Origin: Calonectria ilicicola
Lineage: Eukaryota > Ascomycota > Sordariomycetes > Hypocreales > Nectriaceae
Length of the DNA stretch: 64,000 bases
NCBI GenBank assembly: GCA_020809705.1
Contig: CP085830.1
Location: 2,108,001 to 2,172,000, forward strand
Direction of reading: 5' to 3'
The position numbers were made by a program, and so were the translations under genes. The notes under the pieces are model-generated. The model did no database searches and was not told where the DNA came from. It saw nothing but the letters and a program-made list of their open reading frames with translations. Positions 35,860-47,994 of this stretch are shown one piece after another (position 1 is the stretch's first letter; every line of letters begins with the position of its first letter).

Positions 35860-38800
35860 TCAAGATATGTCCATCGTGTCCATCGTGTTCCACTCAAAGC
35901 TGTCCATGTCAGTGGTATCGAGGCCACCAAACAAGTCCGCATCGACTGACGTGTCCAGCCCACCAGTCATCGATCCGCCGAGACCAAGATCGGAGCCAAC
36001 ATTCATACTCATATCCAAACCCATGTTGTCCGCTGACATATTGTCTCCTTGCATGGCTGCAGCAGCCAAGGGGTCCCCCAGAGCAGCCGCCTCGCCGTTC
36101 AAGTTGAGCGAAATGTCTGCTGGTTGCAGCATTTGAGCTTCTGGCATCACCATCTGCGCCTCAACCCTTCGGTAGAGGCGCACCACCAGTTCAGCCATTA
36201 CTGAATCTCTCTTCTGAATCTTCTTGTAGTCCTCAGCCTCTGACTTGAGCAGGTCCCGGAGCGTAGATGCCCGCTGCATTGGGGGAGGCATGTTGCCATT
36301 TGCATCCATCATTTGGCCATGTGCGATTCTCTCTTTGGCGGCGTCAGGGGCACAGACCAAAGCGCTCGCCACATCATACACAAAACTGGCATTTCCGGCT
36401 TCAGATTGTTGTCTGACTTCCTCCAGTATCACTTGAAGAAGTCGTTTGGGACCTAGAAGGTGGAGCGCAACCAACAGTTGACGATGCGTATATGAGGGCA
36501 TATTCAACCCGGGGTGTATGCTCCATTGCGTAAGACCTTGGACAGTGATCTTGATAGCGCTTGCCATGCCGCTGGTGGGCATAGTAGTCCATGTTTCCAG
36601 TTCATTATGTTCTGGCTCCCCGGTTCGTCGTGATAGAGGAATACTGTCCTTGAGTACGCTCAACAAGGGTTCGATGTCCTGGTTCTTGGGATCTCTTCGT
36701 TGGTACATGCGAAGAGCCTGCTCCAGCGGCTTCGCGACGAGGTTCTTAACCGAAGACAGCATCGTGCTTGCTTCGCCTGATATCGAACTTGGTAGAAGAA
36801 TAAGCTGTAGAATCTTGATGATCGACTTTTGTTCCCTCTGATCAATCCATATATAATCTGCAAGGAAGCGAATGGCCGGCACCAGAGATGGCAGTAAAAA
36901 GGTATCAACGAGATCTGTGAATGTATTAGCTAGGGAACCCAAAAATTCCAAGACCAGAAAAGAAAATCAAACTGACATTCAACACCGCTCTTGAGGCTAT
37001 CATCGCCAAGGTAGCCATGTGTATAGGCCACCACAATATTCTGAAAGAGAGGTGCTACCAAGAGATAAAAGTCTTGGGGTGGGCACGACGACATCAGCTC
37101 ATCTCCAAGGCCGCCACCTTCCGTGTCAAAGAGACCGTGGATCCATCCGTTCAAATGGCCGTTCTCTTGCTCAGTCAGGTCATCATTTGATCGGCTGATA
37201 TGTCCACGAGCCAGAATCTTAGCGACGTAGGAATCGGGTAGTTGTAGCCCAATATCCGACGCTGTCAGATTGTAACGGTACGCAAAGGCCAAAACCAAAA
37301 GAAGTATCGCTCCGAACTCTTCATACACTGGCTGATACTCTCCTTGGTCTTCGTCATATGACCAATTGTCCAATAAAGTACATAGAGGTTGCAGGATCAC
37401 TGGCAGCTTCTCAAACAGCAATATCACATCTAGTGACTGAGGCTTTTGGGCCAGTTGCCCGCACAAAAGCTTGAGAGACATGGTATCTTTGTTGTTACAT
37501 AATTGGCGCAAGACCTAATCTTGTTAGCACGAGTCGAGTTATATGCTGGTGAGGCTTACTTCAATAAGCGCCTGGCAAACAGCGCCAACATTACCATCCA
37601 TTTTGTCCAACTCGCGGACTAGTCCCTGAACTTTCTCAGGGTCGGAGAGACAGTTTTGGACAAGTTTGTCTTTGGAGTACTTCTCGAGGTTTGGTTCATA
37701 AGACATCGAAATCTCTCCAAGGATCCTTTCCACATGTTCTCGCTGCACCAAACCATGGAGCACGCAAGCAGCACAAAACTCTTCTCTTACACTTTCGGTA
37801 TATGGGTTGTTGTTTCGTGACTCATCAAACATTAGCGATGCCGTGGGGAAAATGCTAGTATCCACGTGGCTAAGCGCCTGGGTGATGCAAAACTCGGCTG
37901 ATGTGCCCGAGAATTCTGGAGGACACAACTGATACAAGAGTATTGGAACCTTGTTGATCAGATATGATCGCAACAGATGGGCATCCTTCTGGCCCTCATT
38001 GCGGAACACGGCGTTGGCTAGAATATCAAAGGATGCCAGAATGAGATCTATGGCGCTGGCTTGGATATCTCCCTATAGAAATGATTAGAATAATGACATG
38101 GACCGATACGCCGAAAGAGACATACCTGGTACCTGTTGCTCATGTATGAGAAAAGAGCATGATCATCAAGTAATGGCCGGGCTGAGAGCTTGACAGATGT
38201 TAGTGCGTGGATAAAGCATAGATGCGCTTCCTACTTACAGCAGCGTTGAGGTAAATGTATAACCCAGCTCTTGTGTTGCTGATGGGAATTTCCGGCACCA
38301 CAAAATTTTCAAGCCCAACAGTCGAGTCGAGCAGATCGTCCATGGCTGTATTGGCATCTTTCTTCTTATCTGCAGAGTCATGGCTGGCCAGCGTCTCTCT
38401 TCGGAAAAGTTCTAGCTTCTCGGTGATTTCGGGTACAAGTTGCAAGGTAGGCACAAAGCTAGCTAAGCTCGTTGAGAGCTCTTTTCTGGCATCTATTAAG
38501 TAGCGCAATCAAATTAGCATTCGTTCACAACACTATTTAAGTGTGATGGTACCTTTGGCGAATGACTTGCTCACAGCCTTGATGAGTACGTCATTCTCAC
38601 AGAGACGCAGCAAGAGCGCTACTAAGCCAGCCCTCGAGGATTCCATATCTACTCTCGCCTGAGAGGACTCTAAATGTTCCATGACATCAGCTGCAAAAGC
38701 CGTCGATGCAGAGGTGAACAAAGCCATCCATTTAGAGATGATTTTAGCCACGTCCAGGGCAGTTCGCGAATCTGGAATAGCTTTCCCATGAACCACAGAC

Positions 38801-39249
38801 TTGGTAAGACTGTAGAAGATGAATTCTTCAAACCAGTATGAGCTCTCCCATCGAGTGATTTCAGGTTTTGTAGGCTTGTCATTGGAGTTCTGCTTCTCAG
38901 CGTCGTCTGGTTGTGTCTGCGAATCCTGCTGAGGTTGGACCTTGGCATGGGAAGAAGAATACTTGTACAGCGATTTGAGGATAGAGGGCGTGTCGACGAA
39001 GCCTAGCTCGATGAGGACCTGGAGGTAACGTGGGATGCGGGGGTCGAGGGTGTAATGGTTGTTCGGCTGGGGTCGGAGGAAGAAGTCGGCGACGGCAGAG
39101 GGAGGGAGAGGGTGCTTGGAGTACACCAGTCGAACAAATGCCTCGAAGCGATCGGTATCAAGGCGCTGGGAGATGCAACGGGCAACGAACTGTGCCCAGT
39201 AGGTGAGGGCCGCCCGCAATGCGCCTCCTGCCACGACGCGTCCGTCCAT
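35860..39249 (-). CDS. MED5: Mediator complex subunit 5 (Nut1)
   Basis: Exons 39249-38553, 38492-38239, 38188-38126, 38072-37560, 37514-36977 and 36914-35860 give 1039 residues. It begins MDGRVVAGGALRAALTYWAQF, typical of fungal MED5, with further family matches such as FVRLVYSKHPLPPSAVADFF and SGVEYLVDTFLLPSLVPAIRF (joined across the last intron). The protein is mostly helical repeats. The C-terminal 100 residues are Met/Asp/Gly-rich (MDSFEWNTMDTMDIS), an acidic tail. MED5 is in the Mediator tail module and passes activator signals to RNA polymerase II. All five introns keep the frame. The 63-base exon 3 uses the acceptor CAAG at 38189; the next AG downstream would shift the frame. Confidence 0.92.
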
Positions 39250-40371
39250 GGCTCGGGCTCCAAAGTACGATGCGCCGAGATGGCTTGGGGTATATCGGAG
39301 GTATTCGGGGTCGCGTTTCGCAGTATAGGTGGGTGCAATCGCGTCGGAGTCGTTGGAAGAGGTGAGGGAGCAGCGATGTGTGCTTTGTCGTCGTCCAAAG
39401 GTCGTACAGGGACGGGATGCCGAAGGGAAATTCGACGCTGCGCCACAGCAAATATGTCGATTGAGAAGAGCGGTACTGTGTGCTGAGTCTACATAACAGA
39501 ACAATGAAGATATGTAGACTCTTCCGAGCGGTGATTCAACACTTCGAGAGTAAAGGACGCGCGCTTTGCGGCTTCTTCAGAGTCCAAGTCAAGGTTGGTG
39601 GCTCAGCCTTGCAGGGACCAAGCTGCCTCTGACGGATTGACGGTTGTACCTTCCCAGAGTGGGTCGCCCATTGGAGCGGCGTAATTCCGCACGAAGATCG
39701 TGGGGTGAGGCCAGACTGAGCATTACTCCAGGAAACGCATCTATTGAAAAAAATAAAATTGATGTAGTAAAAATAACATATATTTCCAATTATATAATTT
39801 TATTTTTACATCTCAAGGTATGCAGATTTCACACTGTAACTTGACAATTCGTGCACAGGGGTCCAGCAGGTCTAGGAATTATGTGTCAAGTCAGATGTCT
39901 TTGTACTCGCTCAAAAAAAGACACACGAGCGGGAATAAAGCCAAAAAAAAAAACAGAGGAATGAATAAATAAAGGGAGATGAACTCTCAATTATATCATA
40001 AATTTTAGACTTGATATTTAGTATTTTCAGTCAAGTTTAATGCTCATTGCGAATGCTATTCCAGATTCTGTTCGCTGATCCCCCTTACCCTTGTTGCCAT
40101 TAATGACTTCTGGCAGCAGATTGACGTTAGGGGCGTCGCTAAATACAGAGTATGTCACAAGATTGGCTCGGCTCTTAGAACAGTTTAACAATTGATTAAT
40201 TAGATGTCTATAATAAAGCGAATACAAAAGAAAATCGTTCCGGTGGTATCAGAATCCAAGCATGCGGTAAAACTTTCCGCCTAAAATCAAGAGCAACAAA
40301 AAATTCCCCCAACGCTATGACAAATTGCCCAAAAGGCATTATTAACACGCGCTTTTGCTGGTTTGGTCTTT
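39250..40371. other. 1.1-kb intergenic region
   Basis: MED5 promoter side at left; strongly AT-rich at 39740-40050; 3' sequence of the AIF-like gene at right. The reading frame continuing upstream of the MED5 ATG lacks conserved sequence and is not proposed as coding. Confidence 0.5.
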
Positions 40372-41538
40372 TTATTTCTCAATCACTCCGCTCATGGTGC
40401 GCTTGCCGGCAGCCCATTGGTCAGCATAGTCGGTGCCGAGGAATCGTCCCTTGAAGAACCAGATCATGATGCTGAACAGCTTAAAGGTGCCCATCTGGCC
40501 GGTCGCACGGCTGCGGCCAATAGTAATACCGAACATCACCTTGGCGGCTGGCACATACTCAGGTCGAGCAGCACCGTCGAGGTACAAGGGCAAGTTCTTG
40601 ACCAGGTACAGAGCCTGAGCCTCGGCAGCTGAAGCCTTGGACAATTCCAAGTTGCCAGCATCGCCAATGACGAAGATGTTGCTGTGACCCTCGACTTGCA
40701 AGTGCTTGGTCTGCTTGATGAAGTTCTTAGAGTCAAGCAACTCCTTGGGCACAAACTCGGTGTTGGGGATGATGCCAGTAGTGGGGAGGTAGGCCTGAGC
40801 GGTGATGTTCTGGGTCTTGCCATCGGCTCCACGGACCTCCACAACGGTCTCGTTACCATTGACAGTAGTACCAACGACGGTAGAGTTGGGGACGAGCTTG
40901 ACCTTGAGCTTGGTAAGTTCCTTCTTGGCAGCCTGGCGAACACTGGGGAGAGCGGGGTCGTAAAGAGGCAATTCGTCAGAGTGGATAAGGATGACCTCCT
41001 TCTTGCCGTCCTTGGAGTATTCGGATCCAAGTTCACCAGCAGTCTCAACACCAGTCAGGCCACCGCCAACGACAACAATAGTCTTGGCCTTCTTAATTTG
41101 GTCCTGCAGGGCGTGAACCTTTGCCTTGGTCTCCTCGGCAGTTCCAAGAGACTTCCAAGGCATCTCGTCCTTGGCGCGGGCACCAGTGGCAATCACCAAG
41201 GTGTGGTAGTTGATCTCCCGAGAGCCGCCGGCATTGAGCTCCACACCCACGACATTGCCGGAAGGGTCGAGAGAGGCAGCCTTGCCCAGGACGAACTCAA
41301 ACTTGCTAGGCGGGTAGTCGAAGGCGGGGGCCAGGGGGACAGAAACCTTGTTATCGGGGAACTGGCCAGGAACAACAAAGCGAGGCGTGGCAATGGGCCA
41401 ATAGAAGTCTGAGCTGGGTGAAACGACAATGAGCTTGACGTTGTCCTTCTTCAGAACATAGTTGACCATGGTCTGGCGGATAACGGGTGTAGCGGCGGGG
41501 CCAGCGCCAAGGACCACAATGGTCTGTTCGGAAGACAT
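40372..41538 (-). CDS. AIF/AMID-like FAD-dependent pyridine nucleotide-disulfide oxidoreductase
   Basis: Single exon, 388 residues. N-terminal FAD-binding motif VVLGAGPAATPV (residues 7-18); second nucleotide-binding motif IVVVGGGLTGVETAGELG (about 150-170); C-terminal FAD motif NIFVIGDAGNLE (about 290-302). This layout matches the AMID/AIFM2/FSP1-like group, NAD(P)H oxidoreductases linked to cell death or quinone reduction. A C-terminal segment (FKLFSIMIWFFKGRFLGTD) is typical of fungal members and may touch membranes. There is no mitochondrial presequence. I chose MSSEQTIVVLG; an in-frame codon 13 positions upstream would add a hydrophobic stub before the Rossmann fold. Codon use is GC-rich, suggesting good expression. 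Confidence 0.9.
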   Translation of the reverse strand: MSSEQTIVVLGAGPAATPVIRQTMVNYVLKKDNVKLIVVSPSSDFYWPIATPRFVVPGQFPDNKVSVPLAPAFDYPPSKFEFVLGKAASLDPSGNVVGVELNAGGSREINYHTLVIATGARAKDEMPWKSLGTAEETKAKVHALQDQIKKAKTIVVVGGGLTGVETAGELGSEYSKDGKKEVILIHSDELPLYDPALPSVRQAAKKELTKLKVKLVPNSTVVGTTVNGNETVVEVRGADGKTQNITAQAYLPTTGIIPNTEFVPKELLDSKNFIKQTKHLQVEGHSNIFVIGDAGNLELSKASAAEAQALYLVKNLPLYLDGAARPEYVPAAKVMFGITIGRSRATGQMGTFKLFSIMIWFFKGRFLGTDYADQWAAGKRTMSGVIEK

Positions 41539-43264
41539 GATGATGATGTTTGATGTGGGAAGTTGATCAAGATCCAAATGGGTAGTTGTGTTGGATGGAT
41601 GGGGTCGAGTGCGAGGTGTACTTTTGCAAGCTGTAACTGAGAGAAGCTGCTTGTGAGTGTTGATTGATGGTGTTGAGGATGATGGACTAGATTATCGGCT
41701 CGAGATTGGGCTCTGTATAAGTATGCTTCTGATATCCGGGGTTGAAAGCTCGGGGACGGACCTAAGACCCACAAATGGCCGTACAATATCAATTTGTCAA
41801 GCTTGCTTTGAAAGCGCCCAAAAAAAAAATTCAAGCCATCTGGGGTTTTTTTCGCGAGCAATGCAATATGACTGGCAGTGGTGAAATTACAAAGCAAAAA
41901 GACGCGCGCGAGACATTTGGCATTGACAGGGCCAAGACGGGAGGCGGGGCGATTGAGCCCTACAGCGTAGGCTCGACGGCATCATAGCTGCGTTGACAGC
42001 TTCATTAGTGCGAACAACGTCCATTACCGCGCGGCGACTCGGGCCCGAATGTGGGGCATCGCGAGCGGCGTGGGTCCGATCTGGACGGCGCGTCCAATCA
42101 TTGCTCTTAACGCCGGCCTCCTCGGCTGGACCCACTTGCCGCCCATATTCAATATTGGCCCCTTGCATCGAGGCAGAAGTGCAAAGTCTTAGCCTTAGCC
42201 TTCGTCCTCGTCGCTCGCTCCGATACATGGCACCTACGTTTATTGCTTATTGCAGCTATGTAGGGGACTATTTACGACTGTTTGAATATGTCATGGAAAC
42301 ACAAAATACTCGTTGCCATGTGACATACATATCAGCACTCCCTCTCTTTCTTTCAACTACGCCAAGAATCAAGATGCTAGCAAACTCTCCCAAGCTTGGC
42401 AGTCGCCACTTTTAAATTGGCATTTTCGTGCACTTGCATGTAACCAATCGCCAATGAATCAATACGATTAAGCTACATAGTTCTGCAAGCTGCTGACACT
42501 TGTCACAATACCTTTATTTCCGCCAAGATTGCATGCCATCTAATGTTCATTGATACCCACTAAATTAGCTCCCCCCTACCTTGATCCCAGTCCGGGAGAT
42601 GATGCTTTAGTGCTCCCCGTAGGCGCAAAGTTGGCCCGAACCCTTGAAGAAAGTCGCCTGTAGAGGAGCCTCAATCCATTTCCAGAGTCGTTCAGACCCA
42701 TGCGCATCACTAGTAGGACACCGTATCGCCGCTTAATAATCCCCCCGCATACAAGAAAAAGGTTAGATCGTTTTTGTTTCTACGAGAAAGGAAATAGGTC
42801 ACACAAAATGCCCCTTTAGCTAGCGCGCGTGAACGTCTAATGTCGTTTGCTCCCTTGTATTTTCATCATGCGAGGCCATCATTCAGTCCCACAGAGTGGA
42901 CATATGTACTGGTCTAAGAAAACCTTTAAACCAGTCAAACGCTAGTTCGTCCCGCCGGTGAAAGGAATATCAACAAGTAAACCCATGCAGCCAATCCAGC
43001 AGGGACAGCTATGGAGTTACAATTAGTCATGGGCGGAATGGTAAACAAGACGGCAAGCTTGCATTTGTAAGCTATTCAGCCACGACTAGCAATACATCAA
43101 CTGATCAGTAAGTCAAAGTCCACTCGTGTTCACTTTCGACAGAATGTGACAATCTCACGCCATTAATCTATAAACCTATGCTAATTTTAATCCTCAGGTA
43201 CAATGAACCCCAAGTCCCATTCAACCGTTTAACTTTTTCTCATCTATCCAAACAGTGCTCATGT
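41539..43264. other. 1.7-kb intergenic region
   Basis: Promoter side of the AIF-like gene and 3' side of the ABC transporter. Frames of 70-140 codons occur but lack motifs and are interrupted. No tRNA or repeat seen. Confidence 0.5.
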
Positions 43265-46200
43265 TTATACCTGATCATCAGCGCCATGTTCAGATTTCGC
43301 GCGCGTCAGCCTTTCCTTCAAACGCCCAACTCCAGCCGCAAGGGCCCCCAGCCCGAAAGTCCACCTCTTAATTCGAGCCGTATAAATGAAGAAGTATACG
43401 AGAAACCAATTGAATAGCACGAACGCAATCACATACCCCACACAGGGCCACTTGTCGCCCATTTCCACATTCAGCGTCTTCATGTACTCGGCGCCGTTCT
43501 GGTACGAACAAAATCCGCAGTTGCTCGTCGCATTCTCGTCTTGAAGGTAACCCGCCCTGGCAATGTTTTCCATGTAGTACTTCGCGTACTCGCCACAGGT
43601 GGAACCAGGAGGTGGGTTGAAGCGGGCAAACTCGGATTCGGCACATTGAACCGTCACCAAAGGCAGGGTGGTGGAGAGAACACCCCGGCTGAACCAAGTC
43701 GATGGGTTGATATAGTACAGCCAATACTTCCAAAAGTCTGGCAGTGTGCTGTATGACACAAAGACACCATTTACGAGTGCCACAATACAGAAGAAGAACG
43801 GCAGAACCTGCGCAGAGTTGCGTTAGCAAAATATTCTCCAAGAGAAAGGGCACAAGTCCCATAAAGAAAATGGTACTTACGTTAGATACAGTCGAATATT
43901 TCGGCCCAAAGGCAGCGATCCATTGACCCCAGCCAGACATGAAGAGTGACCACAGAATCGTCATCAAGTAGACGTACCCTGCTACCGAAGGTGTCGCAGG
44001 AAAGCCAACAGGGAAATACCACAGCAGCCAATAAAGCGTCCCGGCGACGATGCACATAGGGATCTCTGTCACAATGTTCGCAGTGCAGAATGCGACCCAT
44101 CCGTATGTGCAGCTGGGCAATTCACGATCCTCCCAGAGGTCGCGATTGCGGAAGAAATAAATAACAACGCTATTTACAATAGCAGGAGGGACGAAAAACG
44201 GGTAAACGATAACCGTGAACATGAAGTTCTGCAAAGAAGCGATGTCGTTTCCAAGGTTCCAAAAGGTCTGCCTCTGGTTAGAAAAATGTGAGCCCGAAGA
44301 ATGTCGGGACCTGAACTTACAAATCCAGTAACGATACCCATGGTGACACTAATAAAGAGACGTCCATACACATAGTGTGGCTCACGCCAATGCTGAATAA
44401 ACGTCCTCTTTATGAGCAAGAGGCATTGATACCACGTCGGAGCCGCAAATTTGGTTGGTTTTTTACCAGCGGTGTTGACTTCTGCCCTCGCAGCAGTGAT
44501 TCTGTCAATCTCATCGCCAATTTCTCGGGCCTCGTCGCTCTTGCGCCATTCCTCGTTCCAATCCACCCGGACACCACGGTCATTGGTGCTTGGTCTAGAG
44601 GCAGTCTCCAGGATAAATTCGGCTACATTGTGACTCGGTGGGCAGTGGAATCCGCGCGCGGCAAAGTAATCGGTTACGACCTGGCCATTCTCTCCTACGG
44701 GGCCAAAGTAAAACGTCTGTCCTCCGCGGTTGAGGGCTAGGATCATGTCGAATTGCTCAATCAAATCAGATGAAGGCTGGTGAATAGTGCAAATAATGGC
44801 TTGACCAGCGTCGCAGAGCTTGCGTAGGAACCTAACGATCGAATAGGCAGACTGGCTGTCAAGACCCGAAGTCGGTTCATCAAGGAAAAGAAGCAGCGAC
44901 GGTTTCGCGGCTTCAGGTCGTTAGCAATCATCCGTAACTATCCCAGGGCCTACACCGCTACTTACCAAGTTCGACACCAATTGTAACCCGCTTACGCTGT
45001 TCAACAGTCAGGGAGGATATGAGAGCGTGCTCCAAGTCGTTGAGTTCGAGAAGATGCATAATCCGGTCGACATAGGCGATTTTCTCGCTTCGTGGAATAT
45101 CACGCTCCTGTCGCAACAAGGCCGAAAATTCTAATGCTTCGCGGATAGTAGAAGATCCTTCATGGATATCCCTCTGCTCACAGAAGCCTGTGCCACGCTG
45201 AAACTCCTCGCCAAGTGGGCGTCCGTTGACAAGCATGTCTCCGGATACGACACCTACCGTTTGTCTTTGAGCAAGGGTGTTCAGCAGAGTTGTCTTCCCG
45301 GCACCAGAACTTCCCATGAGTGCCACCATTTTTCCAGGTTTGGCATATCCTGAGACATTGTTCAGAAGCTGAAGCTGGCCAGATCCATATGGAACCGTGT
45401 AGTTGACGTTTTTGAAAGTAAAAATGCTGCTTCCATCGCCAATCTTCTCAAATTCTTCATCGCCCTCTGCTTGTGCTGTTTCGGGCTCCTTCTTTTTGGA
45501 CGGTGGTTTAGCAAAAATGGTTGACTGAGTGTTTGAATCGGAAAGACGAATCTTCTCAACTGCCCAGACATTAATGAGTAGAAAGAAGATGGTAAATCCG
45601 ATGATAATGCCAAAGTTTCGCCAGAGATTTGATCGTAGGCTTTTCAACATTAGCTAAGAAAAAAAAATGAGGACAGTTCAACAGTGAAAACTTACAAGTC
45701 GAATGAGATTTTAAGGTAGGCAAGACCATCTACCTCCGTGCTACCAGATTCAGCCCCAGGTAGACTGCATCCTTGATAACCTGTTTGTGCACCTGGTCCG
45801 TTGGGAACCAAATTTGCTTCACTACATTTCATCTTCAGTCCATTAAACTCGTTGGTTTGCAATGCTTCGAAGCCAAAAGTGACCGGGTTGATATATGTGA
45901 ACCAACCGAACCATGGAACATCACTTAAGAGCGTGCTTCGGGGCATAATGTAACCAGTAAACATAAACATGATGTTCATGACTATGGTTGTCTCATGTCA
46001 GTTTTGATCTATAATTGGACAATGTTCAAGAATACTCACAAACACCAACAAATCGGATCGCATCGTCCACCGTACTTGAGAATGCAGCAAACATACGGAA
46101 CATTGCCGTAAGCGCAAATGATACTAGGTAGACGAAAAGTGTGAAGATGAAGAATTTGCTGACATCAACGTCGAACCGTGCTAGGAAATAAAAGGGAATC

Positions 46201-47994
46201 GCCAAAGAGATCACCATGATGAACAAGACTGGAATGTCCAGAACGGCCCGAGCCAACACGATCGCTGACGGACGACAGAAGGCGAATTCCCTTTGCCTCT
46301 GTAATGTCGTTCGACCAACAATCGCAGGCATCAACTCGGCGAATTGCAGCCAACCAATAAAGGCAATACCGAAAAAGCACATGCTTGACTTTGAAAAGGC
46401 CGATGAGGTAGCGTCGGCGTCAATACCAGCAAAGAGTGATCCAACAATGAGCGAGATGCTAACAATGATGAAGAGACGCATGTAAAATGAATCGCGCTCG
46501 TGGTAAAAGAGCCATACTTGTCTGTGGAGACAAGCGAGAACCTGTCGAGGGAAGGAGATTGTAAAGGACGACGAGTCGTTGACGTGTTTCGACTTTGAGA
46601 GCGAGACGGTTTGCTGGAACTCCTTGTGCTTCTCATTTTCAACACAGTGGCTATCCTTTTCGTATTCTTTAACGTTGTCCAGGAGCTTTTGGTAGTGTCG
46701 GCTCTCACGGAACGCTCGTTCGAGTTCCTCGGCCGTCTTGGGAGCGGTGTCTTCTCGGCCGGACTGGAAACGTCGCGCATTCTTGTCCGAAATGGATGTC
46801 AAGAAGTCTGCGGTAGTTCTGCAGGTATTGTCAGATTAAACTCATAGCGGCTTGTCCCATCGGTACGCACTGTCGATGAGGACACGAGTATCCTAGATCC
46901 TCAAAATACTTCTTGGCCTCTGAGGCAGGTCCCTGGAAGAGCATGCGTCCCTCATCAATGACCAGAACTTTGTCCATCAACTCATAGATTGATTCTCCGG
47001 CTTGGTACAGGGTCACCAGTGTCGTCCGCTGGCTAACATCGGTAAAAACACGGAGCGCCTTGGCAAAGTTGAGGGCGGTGCTCGCGTCAAGACCACGAGT
47101 CGAGTTATCCCAACAGACCACTGAGGCTCGCGTGGCCAAGGTCTCTGCCAAGCTGACTCGTTTCCTCTCTCCGCCAGACACGCCACGGATGTGTTCATCA
47201 CCGACCAGTGTTTTTCTGGTGTGTTCGATTCCAAACATTTGCAGGAAGGCGTCTAAAACTACAGGGATTGTCCACTCGTCCTTCTTACGCGTTTTGTTTT
47301 TGAGTGCAAACCACAGCGTTTGCCAAACCGTGAGCGACGGGAAGTGTCGGTCATCCTCCTCGCAGTATACTACCTCGCCCCTAAACCGACGCTTCTGTTC
47401 CTCGGCCGAGATGGCACCATAATACACTTCACCTTCAACGCCGGCGTACTCATCGCGATGGTTAGCAATGGTCTTGAGAAAGGTTGAGCATCCGGATCCT
47501 GGTCGGCCGAGGACGAGCATCATCTCACTGTGCTGTACTGTGCCTGTGAAGTCGTTGATGAGATTGACTGTGGGGCCTTTGAACTTGAGAGCCGGAATCT
47601 TGCTGCTGACAAAAGACCACAGGTCGGGTCCGAAGGTGTTGAGAATGGCTCGGGGGAGTGTCTTGACAGTAGCGGTTGAAGATTCAGCACCTCGAACGGT
47701 GAGATTCTTGAAAGATACACCAAGTCGCTTAGCTGGATCTCCCTCTGGTGTTCTGTCGTTCAAGATACCTCTTCGAAGGAACTCGGGAAGGTCAAACTCG
47801 TCATTGGACCAACGGGTTGAATCACTGGCTGCATCATGTCGAGGGGGGTCTGCTTCCGCCTTGGAGAGGCGCGACTTTGCTGTCAACTGCCGTCCCAATT
47901 CGTGAAACTCTTCCATGGCGGCCGAGACGCTGATTTCGCCCTGGGGGTTTTCTCCCCAGAGCCCATGGCCCATCTTGTTGGCAGAGCCGGACAT
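43265..47994 (-). CDS. PDR-type ABC transporter, ABCG subfamily, full size (NBD-TMD)2
   Basis: Exons 47994-46871, 46818-46040, 45981-45696, 45639-44966, 44910-44321, 44273-43881 and 43807-43265 give 1462 residues. NBD1: Walker A GRPGSGCST (about 163-171, Cys in place of Lys), signature GVSGGERKRVSLAE (about 271), Walker B VVCWDNSTRGLDAS. First membrane domain in exons 2-3. NBD2: intact Walker A GSSGAGKTTLLN, degenerate signature LTVEQRKRVTIG, and LLLFLDEPTSGLDSQSAYS after intron 4. The second membrane domain includes YGWVAFCTANIVTEIP and a Cys-rich external loop near the end. The complementary degeneration of the two sites is normal for fungal PDR pumps, which export drugs and other hydrophobic compounds across the plasma membrane. 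Intron 3 is best placed with the acceptor GAAAAG at 45640, giving SFDFLRSNLWRNFG. Confidence 0.93.

Noticed and set aside
46871..47994. Degenerate Walker A and signature in the ABC transporter as signs of decay
   Set aside because: Cys in the NBD1 Walker A and a weak NBD2 signature are normal in working fungal PDR pumps.
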